A DNA stretch of 24,323 bases, from the NCBI GenBank assembly GCA_035555975.1, contig DATMFV010000101.1, positions 1-24,323 on the forward strand, given 5' to 3'. The position numbers and the translations under genes are program-made. The DNA comes from DATMFV01 sp035555975. GTDB lineage: Bacteria; Verrucomicrobiota; Verrucomicrobiia; Chthoniobacterales; Chthoniobacteraceae. Shown here in pieces: positions 1-7,228 of this stretch (within the stretch, counting starts at the first letter, position 1; each line of letters starts with the position of its first letter). Below the pieces are notes generated by a model. The model was not told the origin of the DNA, did no database searches, and was given only the letters and a program-made list of their open reading frames with translations.

Positions 1-1
1 C

Positions 2-1852
2 ACGCCCGCCCAACACGGCATTCTCCTCCAGCCCGAGGTCGGCAGAAACCGGGAAACCACCCCCGGCTCCGCCGCCGGTCGCCCGGCCACCCCGCCCCCG
101 GCCAGCCTCGTCCCGACGCCTGACACCTCGCGCTCCGCCACGACGCCCGAGCGCTCCACCCCCTCGGCGACCACCCTCGCCTCCCTCTTCACGCGGCTCG
201 CCCGGCTTCAGGGCGACCTTCAACTCAACATCTGGTTCCCGGCCCAGGCGTCGCTGGGCAACACCGAAATCGCTCAAGGGGCGGCCATCGCCCAGGGGAT
301 CGCCCTGCGCAGCGGCAACACCCCGGTCGTCGTCTCCCACCGTCCCCGGATTCTCCCCGGCCACTTCAATGTCATCGTCGGCACCGTCGACCAGCTTCAC
401 GGCTTTCTCTCCCCTGCCGAGACGGCTTCCGTCAAGAACAGCTACCTCCTCCTGCGCAACATCCCCCACCAGCCGGGCACGGAACTGCTCATCATCACGG
501 GACGCGACCCCGCCAACATCAACAACGCCATCCTGACGCTTGGCATCGCCCGGGAAACCCTTCCCGCCGTCCCGAGCGCGGCGATCCGCAACGTCATTCT
601 CCCGACTGCGCCCCCCTTTCTCCGCCGTGAACCGCTCAAGGCGGAAAGAACCTACACCTTCAGCGAATTGCAGGAGGCGGGGGTCGGCCTCGCCATGACG
701 CCGCGCGCCACCCTGCGCATCGAGTTCTCGCTCCCCGGCGATACCGCGCCGGACCGCCCGGGCGATCTCGTGCTCGACCTCCACCTTGGCCACCACGGCA
801 CGCAACAGATCCTGCTGGAACGGGTGGTGGCGACCGTCAACGAACAAAAAGGAGAGGCGCTGGTCACCGCCCAGGCGTCCGCCATGCCCGGCGGCCAGCA
901 CCACGCCGCGCTGCGCCTCCCGCTCAAGCTTTTCACCCAGGGGCGCAACCTCGTCGAACTCTCCTTCCTGGGCGGCATCGGCAGCCAGCCGGTCACCGAC
1001 AGGCTGGAGGTTTACTCGGACTCGACCCTGACCCTTCCCGACTATGCGGAGCCGCCGACCCTGCCCGACCTGCGGATCACCGCCCGCACCGGCTATCCCC
1101 TGATCGGCCAGCCCGACGGATCGGAGATCGCCGTCCTCCTGCTCGAACCGGCCGTCGAGATCGTCGAAAGCGCCTGGACCCTGATGGCGCGGCTCGCCCA
1201 GGTCTCCAACACCCTCCTCTACGCCGCCCAGTACAGCACCACGCCGCTTGAAACCAGCGACCGCCACCTGATCGTCGTCGGCACGCTCCCCAACCTGCCC
1301 GAACCGTGGCAGGCCGCCATTCCGCCGACCATCTTTGAAGACCCGCTGGAGCCGGTGGTACGGCAGGAAGGGACCAACCTCAAACAATTCATCGACACCC
1401 TGCGCGCCTCCGCGAAAGCCGCCGTCAACCCGCGGGCCCCTCAGGTCGCCGAACCCGCGCCGCTCACCAGAACCTGGAAAAAGCAGGAGCGCGGCTACCT
1501 CGCCTGCGAGCCGCCCGTCCCGGGCGAACATGGCTGGCTGCTGCTCCTGAGCGCCCCCGATGCCCCCCTGCTCAAACAACGCACGCAGGAATTGATCCAC
1601 CCCGCCTTCTGGGACCGTGTCGAAGGCAAACAGGTCTACTGGAACGAAGAGGCCGAATCCCTTCTGGCGTACGCCCCGCCGCGCTACGAAACGCTCTCCA
1701 CCATCGTCAGCGGGCAGAGCGATACCGTGGTTTCCATGCCGCTGGGTGAACAATACCACTTCCGCCACTGGGTCACCGCTGTCGCCATCACCCTCCTGGT
1801 CTTCACCGGCAGCACCTACCTTACCCTGAGCCGCCTCCGCCCCGGAAGGTGA
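2..1852 (+). CDS. bcsB: Cellulose synthase periplasmic subunit BcsB (5' end outside window)
   Basis: The reading frame is open from the first bases of the window, so the gene starts upstream; 616 residues are visible. BcsB is the periplasmic partner of the c-di-GMP-dependent cellulose synthase BcsA and guides the glucan across the periplasm. The visible part starts in a Pro/Thr/Ser-rich linker (residues 1-60). It is followed by a ferredoxin/flavodoxin-like domain (about 60-200, with LQLNIWFPAQ and FNVIVGTVDQL), a beta-rich carbohydrate-binding-like domain starting at TFSELQEAGV with the typical IEFSLPGD stretch (about 218-350), and a second alpha/beta domain. It ends in a single C-terminal membrane helix (HWVTAVAITLLVFTGSTYL) and a short basic tail, as BcsB does. 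The bcsC-like gene directly downstream supports the call. bcsA is presumably upstream of the window (inference). The family typically has 700-800 residues, so roughly the first domain is missing. Confidence 0.85.
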   Translation, partial: TPAQHGILLQPEVGRNRETTPGSAAGRPATPPPASLVPTPDTSRSATTPERSTPSATTLASLFTRLARLQGDLQLNIWFPAQASLGNTEIAQGAAIAQGIALRSGNTPVVVSHRPRILPGHFNVIVGTVDQLHGFLSPAETASVKNSYLLLRNIPHQPGTELLIITGRDPANINNAILTLGIARETLPAVPSAAIRNVILPTAPPFLRREPLKAERTYTFSELQEAGVGLAMTPRATLRIEFSLPGDTAPDRPGDLVLDLHLGHHGTQQILLERVVATVNEQKGEALVTAQASAMPGGQHHAALRLPLKLFTQGRNLVELSFLGGIGSQPVTDRLEVYSDSTLTLPDYAEPPTLPDLRITARTGYPLIGQPDGSEIAVLLLEPAVEIVESAWTLMARLAQVSNTLLYAAQYSTTPLETSDRHLIVVGTLPNLPEPWQAAIPPTIFEDPLEPVVRQEGTNLKQFIDTLRASAKAAVNPRAPQVAEPAPLTRTWKKQERGYLACEPPVPGEHGWLLLLSAPDAPLLKQRTQELIHPAFWDRVEGKQVYWNEEAESLLAYAPPRYETLSTIVSGQSDTVVSMPLGEQYHFRHWVTAVAITLLVFTGSTYLTLSRLRPGR

Positions 1853-1905
1853 CCCCTTCCGACCCCGCAGCCGGGTTCCTCAAACGCCCCTACCGCCTTT
1901 CGCGT

Positions 1906-1931
1906 TCATTTTTCGCTGTCATTTTTCGCTG
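1906..1931 (+). repeat. Tandem 13-bp direct repeat between bcsB and bcsC
   Basis: Two exact, abutting copies of TCATTTTTCGCTG lie at 1906-1918 and 1919-1931, in the 3'-untranslated space after bcsB. They stand out as T-rich against the GC-rich background. A GC-rich stretch and a second T-run (1971-1975) follow. The repeat could be a protein-binding site ahead of bcsC or a product of replication slippage; the sequence alone does not decide. Confidence 0.6.
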
Positions 1932-1973
1932 GCACCCGGGGCCGGAACCGGTCAGGATCGCGACGGGATCTTT

Positions 1974-2001
1974 TTGCCCGAATACCTTCGATACGTAAAA
2001 A
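1974..2001 (+). promoter_or_regulatory. Possible promoter ahead of bcsC
   Basis: TTGCCC (1974-1979), a 16-bp spacer and TAAAAA (1996-2001) give a weak sigma-70-like match of four of six bases in each box. It lies in the most AT-rich stretch between bcsB and bcsC. It would allow bcsC to be transcribed apart from bcsB, and it argues that the coding start lies further downstream than the first in-frame TTG at 1974. Confidence 0.25.
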
Positions 2002-2099
2002 CTCCCCCTTCTCCTGATATTTTTTTCCGAGTGAAGACCAGTTCGACCCCTACGATCGGTGCGCCTTCCAAGTCTGCACGCCACCGGCCCCATGGCCGG

Positions 2100-4352
2100 T
2101 TGAAACCGCCCTGCCGGGCGGGGTCCAAAGGCGTTACCCTCGCCGGATGCCTCCTGTTCACCCTCCTTTCCACGGGGTGGACCCAGCAAAACACCGGCCG
2201 CCCTTCGTTCCTCCCGGCCGCCCCGCCCCCCACGCCGCAGGTCAACGATTCGCCACAGACGATCGTCACCCAGATCGAACTCCCCACCCCGCCGCCGACG
2301 GCCGAGCCGCTGGAGATCGAGGGGGCCTACCGCAACGCCGCCAGCGATGCCGATTTCGTCCGCCAACCCTCTCCCGCGCCGATCTCCTTCGGCACGCCGG
2401 AGACCACGCTCCCCTCCCACGCGCCGACCGCCGCCGCCTCCACCCCGAGCCCCTCCCCCGTCACCACCACCACGCAGAGCGAACCCCCGGCGTACGACCC
2501 GCTCACCCCGACGATCATCTACGACGAAGGGCAGGCGGCCGTCCCGCGCAAGCCGGTGGTGGAAATCCCGGTCGGGCCCGACCCCGGGGTGCTGCTGCGC
2601 CAGGGGCGCTACTCCGAAGTCGAGCCGTTTGCCGAAGAAAACCGCGACAGCCACCTCGCCGCCTCGCTCGGCTGGGCCTACTACCGGAGCAAAAAAAACC
2701 AGAGCGCCTATACCTGGTTTGAAAAGGCCGTCCAATGGGACGACACCAACTACGAGGCGGCCTACGGCCTCGCGCTCACCCTCTTCCGGCTCGGTCGCGA
2801 AAGCCAGGCGGAGGAGGTCGCCCGCTGGCGGCTGGCGCAATACCCGAAGATGCGCTCCATCCTCGCGGACATTGAAACCCGGCGCGCCGTCTCGAGTTTC
2901 CAGTCCAAAAACTACCGCACCAGCCTCCAGCGCCTGCTGGCGATCCAGAAACAGCGCCGCCTGAGCCGGGAAGAGCAGATCATGCTCGCCTGGAACCGCT
3001 TTCACCTGGGCGAGGTCGAGGCGGCCCGCTCCGACTTTGTCCGCCTCTACCGCGCCCGGCCCGACCGCTTCGCCGCCGACGGCGTCTACACCACCTACGC
3101 CACCCTGGGCAACTGGCGCGATCTCAAAGGCTTTGCCGATACGTACAAGGGACCGATCGCCACCCTCTACCAGCGCCACGTCAGCGAGCGCTACCAGGCG
3201 TACGGCCTCTACCGCAAGGCGCAGGCCGAGGCACCCGGACGCGTTCCGGAACTGGAGGGGATCTCCAGCCCGAGCGCGGGGGTGGAAATCCTCGGGCGAA
3301 GCCGCTCCGGCACCGCCGGGACCTCGGAGTTGACCGAGTACGGCGCGCGCTTCAGCGGCACCCTCTACTCCAGCGCGCTCGACCGGTTTGACCTGAGCGT
3401 CGGGATCATCGATCTCGACAGCGGCGCGCTCTACGGCGACACCCCGATCGGCAAAGCGCCCGAGGAAGGGGAAAAGAGCTACCGCTACAGCCCGCGCACC
3501 CACTACAGCGGCCTTTTTGACGCCCGCATCCGCTGGGAACGCGAGGGGCTCCTGACCCCTTCCATCGCTCTCGGCATCAGCCCGGTCGGCGGCGCGCTCG
3601 ACCCGACCATCGTCGGGGCCATCGGCCTGCGCAAGGTCGACGACTGGGGCAACTGGCAGGCCGCCCTTTACCGCGAATCGGTCCGCGATTCGCTCCTGAG
3701 CTACACCGGCCTGCGTGACCCGTACACCGGCGAAACGTGGGGCCGCGTCACCGAAAACGGGGGCCGCTTTTCGCTCTACACGCAACTGGAAAACAACTGG
3801 AGCTTCTACGGAGCCGCCAGCGCCGGAATCCGCACCGGGCACAAGGTCCCGAGCAACGCCCACGTCGCGCTGACCGCCGCGGTCAACAAGGCGCTGACGA
3901 TCGACATGTTCGAGTTTTTCACCATCGGCCCCTCGCTCTCGCTGGAGTTTTTCGATAAAAACCTTTCCGGCTTCACCTTTGGCCATGGCGGCTACTTCAG
4001 CCCCTCGCACCTGATCCAGGGGATGATCTCCGCCCGCTTCATGACCCACCAGGGCCGCAACTACCTCGCCCGGGGGAGCGCCGGGTTCGGGATTCAGAAC
4101 AACCGGCAGGAGAGCGCCCCGTGGTTCCCGAACCAGCCCGGCACCCGCTGGATCACCGGGCAGAGCACCACCGGCGCGGCCCTGCTCGTCGACCTCGAAG
4201 GGCTCTACCAGCTTTCCGACCAGTGGGTCGTCGGCGCGAACCTCGGCCTGAACATCGCGCCCGACTACAACGACTTTTCGCTCCGCGTCTCGCTGCGCTA
4301 CTTCTTTGACCCGCGCCACGGCCTTTTCGCGCCCGATTTTGCCACCTTCTGA
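2100..4352 (+). CDS. bcsC: Short BcsC-like cellulose export outer-membrane protein (TPR plus barrel)
   Basis: BcsC carries nascent cellulose through the periplasm and the outer membrane. From the TTG at 2100 the product has 750 residues. A basic start (MKPPCRAGSK) leads into a hydrophobic signal segment GVTLAGCLLFTLLSTGW. A long Pro/Thr-rich linker follows (about 35-160), then a short helical TPR region (about 165-340, with SLGWAYYRSKKNQSAYTWFE and AAYGLALTLFRLGRESQAEE). The C-terminal beta-barrel domain of the BCSC_C type (about 395-750) has the characteristic stretches SVRDSLLSYTG, DPYTGETWG and GHGGYFSP, and ends in aromatic strands. Enterobacterial BcsC has about 1,150 residues, so this one has far fewer TPRs. 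The start is uncertain: TTG 1974 and GTG 2031 are also in frame but place 42 or 23 unlikely residues before the signal peptide. No Shine-Dalgarno is visible for any of the three. Confidence 0.82.
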   Translation: MKPPCRAGSKGVTLAGCLLFTLLSTGWTQQNTGRPSFLPAAPPPTPQVNDSPQTIVTQIELPTPPPTAEPLEIEGAYRNAASDADFVRQPSPAPISFGTPETTLPSHAPTAAASTPSPSPVTTTTQSEPPAYDPLTPTIIYDEGQAAVPRKPVVEIPVGPDPGVLLRQGRYSEVEPFAEENRDSHLAASLGWAYYRSKKNQSAYTWFEKAVQWDDTNYEAAYGLALTLFRLGRESQAEEVARWRLAQYPKMRSILADIETRRAVSSFQSKNYRTSLQRLLAIQKQRRLSREEQIMLAWNRFHLGEVEAARSDFVRLYRARPDRFAADGVYTTYATLGNWRDLKGFADTYKGPIATLYQRHVSERYQAYGLYRKAQAEAPGRVPELEGISSPSAGVEILGRSRSGTAGTSELTEYGARFSGTLYSSALDRFDLSVGIIDLDSGALYGDTPIGKAPEEGEKSYRYSPRTHYSGLFDARIRWEREGLLTPSIALGISPVGGALDPTIVGAIGLRKVDDWGNWQAALYRESVRDSLLSYTGLRDPYTGETWGRVTENGGRFSLYTQLENNWSFYGAASAGIRTGHKVPSNAHVALTAAVNKALTIDMFEFFTIGPSLSLEFFDKNLSGFTFGHGGYFSPSHLIQGMISARFMTHQGRNYLARGSAGFGIQNNRQESAPWFPNQPGTRWITGQSTTGAALLVDLEGLYQLSDQWVVGANLGLNIAPDYNDFSLRVSLRYFFDPRHGLFAPDFATF

Positions 4353-4377
4353 TCCCCTACCCCTTTCTCCGCCTGCC

Positions 4378-6612
4378 GTGCCATCGCCTTCCGACCCTCC
4401 CCTCTCCGTATCGCTCGAAACGAAAGGGCCGCCGGGGTCCATCCTCGTCGTCGACGATGAAAATGAATTGCGCCGCCTGCTGGTCCGCATCCTCGAAACC
4501 GAAGGGTTTGCGGTCACCCAGACCGGCAATGCCCTCGAGGCGCTCGGCATCCTGAAGAAAAGTCTCGCCGCCTCGCCCGACCAGGCCTCGACGGGGTTTG
4601 ACCTCGCCCTGCTCGACGTTGCCCTGCCCGACATGAACGGGATGACCCTCTTTGCCAAGATGCAGCAGGACGAACGGCTGCGGCAGATCCCCGTCATCTT
4701 CCTGACCGGCGACAGCGAGTACCAGCAGAAGGCGCGGGCGTTCGAAGCCGGGGCGGTCGATTACATCACCAAACCGTTTCAGCGCAAAGACCTCATCCTG
4801 AGGATTCGCGCCCACATCCGCGACAAACGGCTGCGCGACGATGAAAAACAGGCCGCCGCAGGGCTTGCCACCCAGGCGCGGATGTCGCTCAGCGAAGCCG
4901 AACAACGTTTCTCCGCGCTGGTCCGCAACTCCTTTCACCTCGTCTGCGAACTGGATGAAAACCTCAAGGTCATCTACGCCAGTTCCAACCATCTGGAGAT
5001 CCTCTCGCTCTCGGAAAACGACCTGATCGGCCATAGCTGGCCCGCCTTCATCCACCCCAATGAACGGCTCGAAGTTATCTCCGGGTTGACGGAAATCTTC
5101 GCCTCCTGTTCCGAAAGGCGGCTTCTGACGCAGTTCCGCGACGGCTCCAGCCATTGGCGCTGGCTCGATGTCTGCGGCAGCATCCTCACGACGGCCGCCG
5201 GCAAGACCCACCTCCTGCTCGTCTCGCGCGATATCACCCACAGCAAGGAGACCGAGCGTTACCTCCAGCACCTCGCCCTGCACGACTCGCTCACCGGGCT
5301 GGCCAACCGCGAAAAGCTCACCAACCGGCTTGAAGAACTTTTCAGCCCCGACGGCGCGCCGTATGCCGTCATGTACCTCGACCTCGACAACTTCAAGCTC
5401 ATCAACGACCGCTACGGCCACCTGATCGGCGACCAGGTGCTGCGGGCGATGGGCCAGAGCTTCAAACAGGCGTTTACGGAGGCGGAGATCATCGCCCGGC
5501 TCGGCGGCGACGAGTTTTGCGTGCTCTTCAAGGCGGAGAACGAGGACGATGCCGCCGATGCCGCCGAAAAGATCGCGCACCACGTTTCCCGCACCCCGAT
5601 CTACGCCGCGGGCAAGCGCCACCGGACGACGCTTTCGATCGGCGTCGCCCTGCTCGAACCCAACGTCAGCATCACCGAAGTCCTCGCCCGGGCCAATTCC
5701 GCGCTGCACGTCGCCAAATCGCGCGGGAAAAACCGCTACTGCATCTACCAGAGCGACAGCGACGAGTTGCTCCACCTCCAGCAATCCGCCGAATGGTTCC
5801 AGCGCATCCAGGAAGGGCTCGAGGAAGCGCGCTTTGAAGCGTGGTACCAGCCGCTCATCGACCTCAAGACCGGGGCGATCGCCCATTACGAGGCGCTCTG
5901 CCGCTACCGCGACAAGCTCGGCCAGCTCCATCCTCCCTCCGCCTTCCTTGGTTCGGCGGAGCGCTACAACCTGATGCCGCAACTCGACCGGTACATGATC
6001 CGCCGCATCATCACCGAACTGGCCGATCTTTCCGACATCAGCGTCGCCATCAACCTTTCAGGCGCTTCGGTCACCGACCCGAGCATCGCCACCTACATCA
6101 TTCAATGCTTTGATGAAAGCAACTTCGATCCGAAACGCGCCGTCTTCGAGATCACCGAAACGGTCTTCATGACCAACCTCCCCCAGGCGCGTTCCATCGT
6201 GGAAGCGCTCCAGGCGCTCGGCTGCCAGTTCGCGCTCGACGACTTCGGCTCCGGCTTCTCCTCGCTCAACTACCTGCGCCACCTGCCGGTCACCATCGTC
6301 AAGGTCGACGGCAGCTTCATCAAGGAGCTTCACTCCGACCCGGTCAACCTCACCCTCCTGAAGTCGATCAACGAAATCGCCCACCTCCTTGGCAAGGCGA
6401 CCGTTGCCGAGTGGATCGAAACCCGGGAAGCCTTCGCCACCCTTCAGGAGATCGGCTTCGACTACGGCCAGGGGTATTACACCGGGCGGCCCGTCTCCCT
6501 GGAAGTGCTCGCTTGGACCGGCAACCAGGCCGCCCCGGAATTCCACAAGGAAAAAATCGTCGGCTGGGATGCCCGGCCCCGCTCCAGCCGGGGGTCAGTC
6601 AACAAATCTTGA
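4378..6612 (+). CDS. Response regulator with PAS, GGDEF and EAL domains (c-di-GMP turnover)
   Basis: From the GTG at 4378 the product has 744 residues. A receiver domain (about 21-145) has the acidic pair D26/D27, phospho-acceptor D80 in LLDVALPDMNG, the switch Thr in FLTGD and Lys in ITKPF. A PAS-like domain covers about 178-292. A diguanylate cyclase domain (about 305-460) has an intact GGDEF at 376-380; the allosteric I-site (RxxD) is replaced by TEAE. A phosphodiesterase domain (about 480-715) has EAL at 505-507, NLS, ITETVF, DDFGSGFSS and VKVDGSF, so it looks active. No membrane segment is seen. The gene starts 25 bp after bcsC; because BcsA-type synthases need c-di-GMP, it probably sets local cellulose output (inference). 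TTG starts at 4306 and 4339 are also in frame but overlap bcsC. The last residues, RGSVNKS, and the stop codon come from the palindrome at 6590-6644. Confidence 0.9.
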   Translation: MPSPSDPPLSVSLETKGPPGSILVVDDENELRRLLVRILETEGFAVTQTGNALEALGILKKSLAASPDQASTGFDLALLDVALPDMNGMTLFAKMQQDERLRQIPVIFLTGDSEYQQKARAFEAGAVDYITKPFQRKDLILRIRAHIRDKRLRDDEKQAAAGLATQARMSLSEAEQRFSALVRNSFHLVCELDENLKVIYASSNHLEILSLSENDLIGHSWPAFIHPNERLEVISGLTEIFASCSERRLLTQFRDGSSHWRWLDVCGSILTTAAGKTHLLLVSRDITHSKETERYLQHLALHDSLTGLANREKLTNRLEELFSPDGAPYAVMYLDLDNFKLINDRYGHLIGDQVLRAMGQSFKQAFTEAEIIARLGGDEFCVLFKAENEDDAADAAEKIAHHVSRTPIYAAGKRHRTTLSIGVALLEPNVSITEVLARANSALHVAKSRGKNRYCIYQSDSDELLHLQQSAEWFQRIQEGLEEARFEAWYQPLIDLKTGAIAHYEALCRYRDKLGQLHPPSAFLGSAERYNLMPQLDRYMIRRIITELADLSDISVAINLSGASVTDPSIATYIIQCFDESNFDPKRAVFEITETVFMTNLPQARSIVEALQALGCQFALDDFGSGFSSLNYLRHLPVTIVKVDGSFIKELHSDPVNLTLLKSINEIAHLLGKATVAEWIETREAFATLQEIGFDYGQGYYTGRPVSLEVLAWTGNQAAPEFHKEKIVGWDARPRSSRGSVNKS

Positions 6613-6644
6613 CAAAATCTGTCAAGATTTGTTGACTGACCCCC
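6590..6644. repeat. Perfect palindromic element, copy A (25-bp arms, 5-nt loop)
   Basis: The arms at 6590-6614 and 6620-6644 are exact reverse complements around the loop AAATC. The left arm runs GGGGGTCAGTCAACAAATCT and then TGACA. The element covers the final codons and TGA stop (6610-6612) of the c-di-GMP gene. A near-identical element occurs at 14224-14278. No T-run follows the stem directly; the next one is 14 nt further on (6658-6662). It is therefore not a textbook intrinsic terminator, though so stable a stem could stall polymerase or block 3' exonucleases. It resembles REP-type palindromes moved by RAYT transposases (inference); no transposase is in the window. Confidence 0.9.
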
Positions 6645-6673
6645 TCATCACCAGCTTTTTTGCCGTTTACGGG

Positions 6674-6703
6674 TTGACCTTTTGCCATCCGCTCCGGTAT
6701 TCT
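6674..6703 (+). promoter_or_regulatory. Promoter-like site upstream of the ABC exporter
   Basis: TTGACC (6674-6679, five of six consensus bases), an 18-bp spacer and TATTCT (6698-6703, four of six) form one of the better sigma-70-like matches I saw by eye. A transcript from here would have an untranslated leader of over 500 nt before the ABC gene, or about 220 nt before the small ORF at 6932. Confidence 0.4.
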
Positions 6704-6781
6704 GCGAAGTTGTACGAAAAGGAGCGTACCTCGAAAATTGGTTTTCCCGATCCATTGCGGAAAGCTTTTTTCGATGGTTCC

Positions 6782-6855
6782 CGTTCCCGTAAACGTCCCT
6801 TCGAAATCCGCGCAACCGTTCCGGGCACCCACGCACCGGTCCGTTTCCGGAAACG
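6782..6855. promoter_or_regulatory. Pair of related 14-bp palindromes, possible operator
   Basis: CGTTTCCGGAAACG at 6842-6855 is a perfect palindrome. CGTTCCCGTAAACG at 6782-6795 matches it at 12 of 14 positions and starts exactly 60 bp upstream. A third half-like match, CCGTTCCGGG, lies at 6816-6825. Paired symmetrical sites in a promoter leader suit a dimeric regulator that bridges two operators. No regulator gene is adjacent, so the partner is unknown. Confidence 0.35.
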
Positions 6856-6931
6856 AAAACGTCACCGTCAGCCATGATCCATCCTACTGCCCTGCGCTTG
6901 TGCGTGACCGCGCCGACGCCACCGGGCCACT

Positions 6932-7228
6932 ATGGCGATCACCGCACCGCCTCCATTGCCCGGCCCGCAAGGCGCCCTGGCGCACAACCTGCTTCACAAC
7001 TTTCTCTTAACCGTGCTCGTGGTGGCATTCGCCATCGCGCTCTCCGTCCCTGAAAACCAAGCCCGGGCTTTCCTGCCACCGGTCGTGCCAACGGCTTCGG
7101 AGCAGGGGCTCGCCCGTGCCGTTGTTTCCGAAAAAGGGAAAGAGCCTTTTTTGGCCAACGCTCCCGGCCGGTTTCGTTTTTTTATTCTTCCGTCCGTTTC
7201 CAACCGTGAATCCCCGGCATCATCATGA
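6932..7228 (+). CDS. Doubtful small ORF with one hydrophobic segment, coupled to the ABC gene
   Basis: This is a 98-residue reading frame starting at ATG. It has one hydrophobic stretch (about residues 19-43, NFLLTVLVVAFAIALSV) followed by an ARA site that could be a signal-peptidase cut, then a polar tail rich in Pro, Ser and charged residues. I recognise no family. Its TGA overlaps the start of the ABC gene as ATGA (7225-7228), the arrangement seen in translational coupling. If real, it could be a small membrane partner or an exported substrate of the transporter. Against it: no Shine-Dalgarno, no recognisable motif, and it may be a chance frame in a leader. Confidence 0.3.
   Translation: MAITAPPPLPGPQGALAHNLLHNFLLTVLVVAFAIALSVPENQARAFLPPVVPTASEQGLARAVVSEKGKEPFLANAPGRFRFFILPSVSNRESPASS

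Larger units (their letters stand above)
6645..6931. other. Non-coding leader region ahead of the exporter genes
   Basis: I find no convincing gene here. Base composition is more even than in the flanking genes. It holds a promoter-like site (6674-6703), a 5-bp inverted repeat GTACG/CGTAC (6712-6716 and 6725-6729), two related 14-bp palindromes (6782-6795 and 6842-6855) and several short T-runs. Together with the doubtful small ORF that follows, the gap between the c-di-GMP gene and the ABC exporter is about 610 bp, by far the longest in the window. Confidence 0.5.

Noticed and set aside
2100..2190. Lipobox-like LAGC in the BcsC signal segment
   Set aside because: The hydrophobic core continues after the Cys instead of ending there, so a lipoprotein cleavage site is unlikely.
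1890..4697. Long minus-strand open frame opposite bcsC
   Set aside because: The protein is low-complexity Gly/Arg/Ala/Val with no domain; it is the mirror of a GC-rich coding strand that has clear BcsC motifs.
6590..6644. Simple intrinsic terminator reading of palindrome copy A
   Set aside because: No T-run follows the stem directly, the stem includes coding sequence and a stop codon, and a matching copy occurs elsewhere; a dispersed element explains more, though termination remains possible.
7150..7190. GC-rich stretch plus T-run (GGCC...GGCC then TTTTTTT) as a terminator just before the ABC gene
   Set aside because: The stem is only four or five pairs with an uneven loop and would end transcription right before a well-formed gene.
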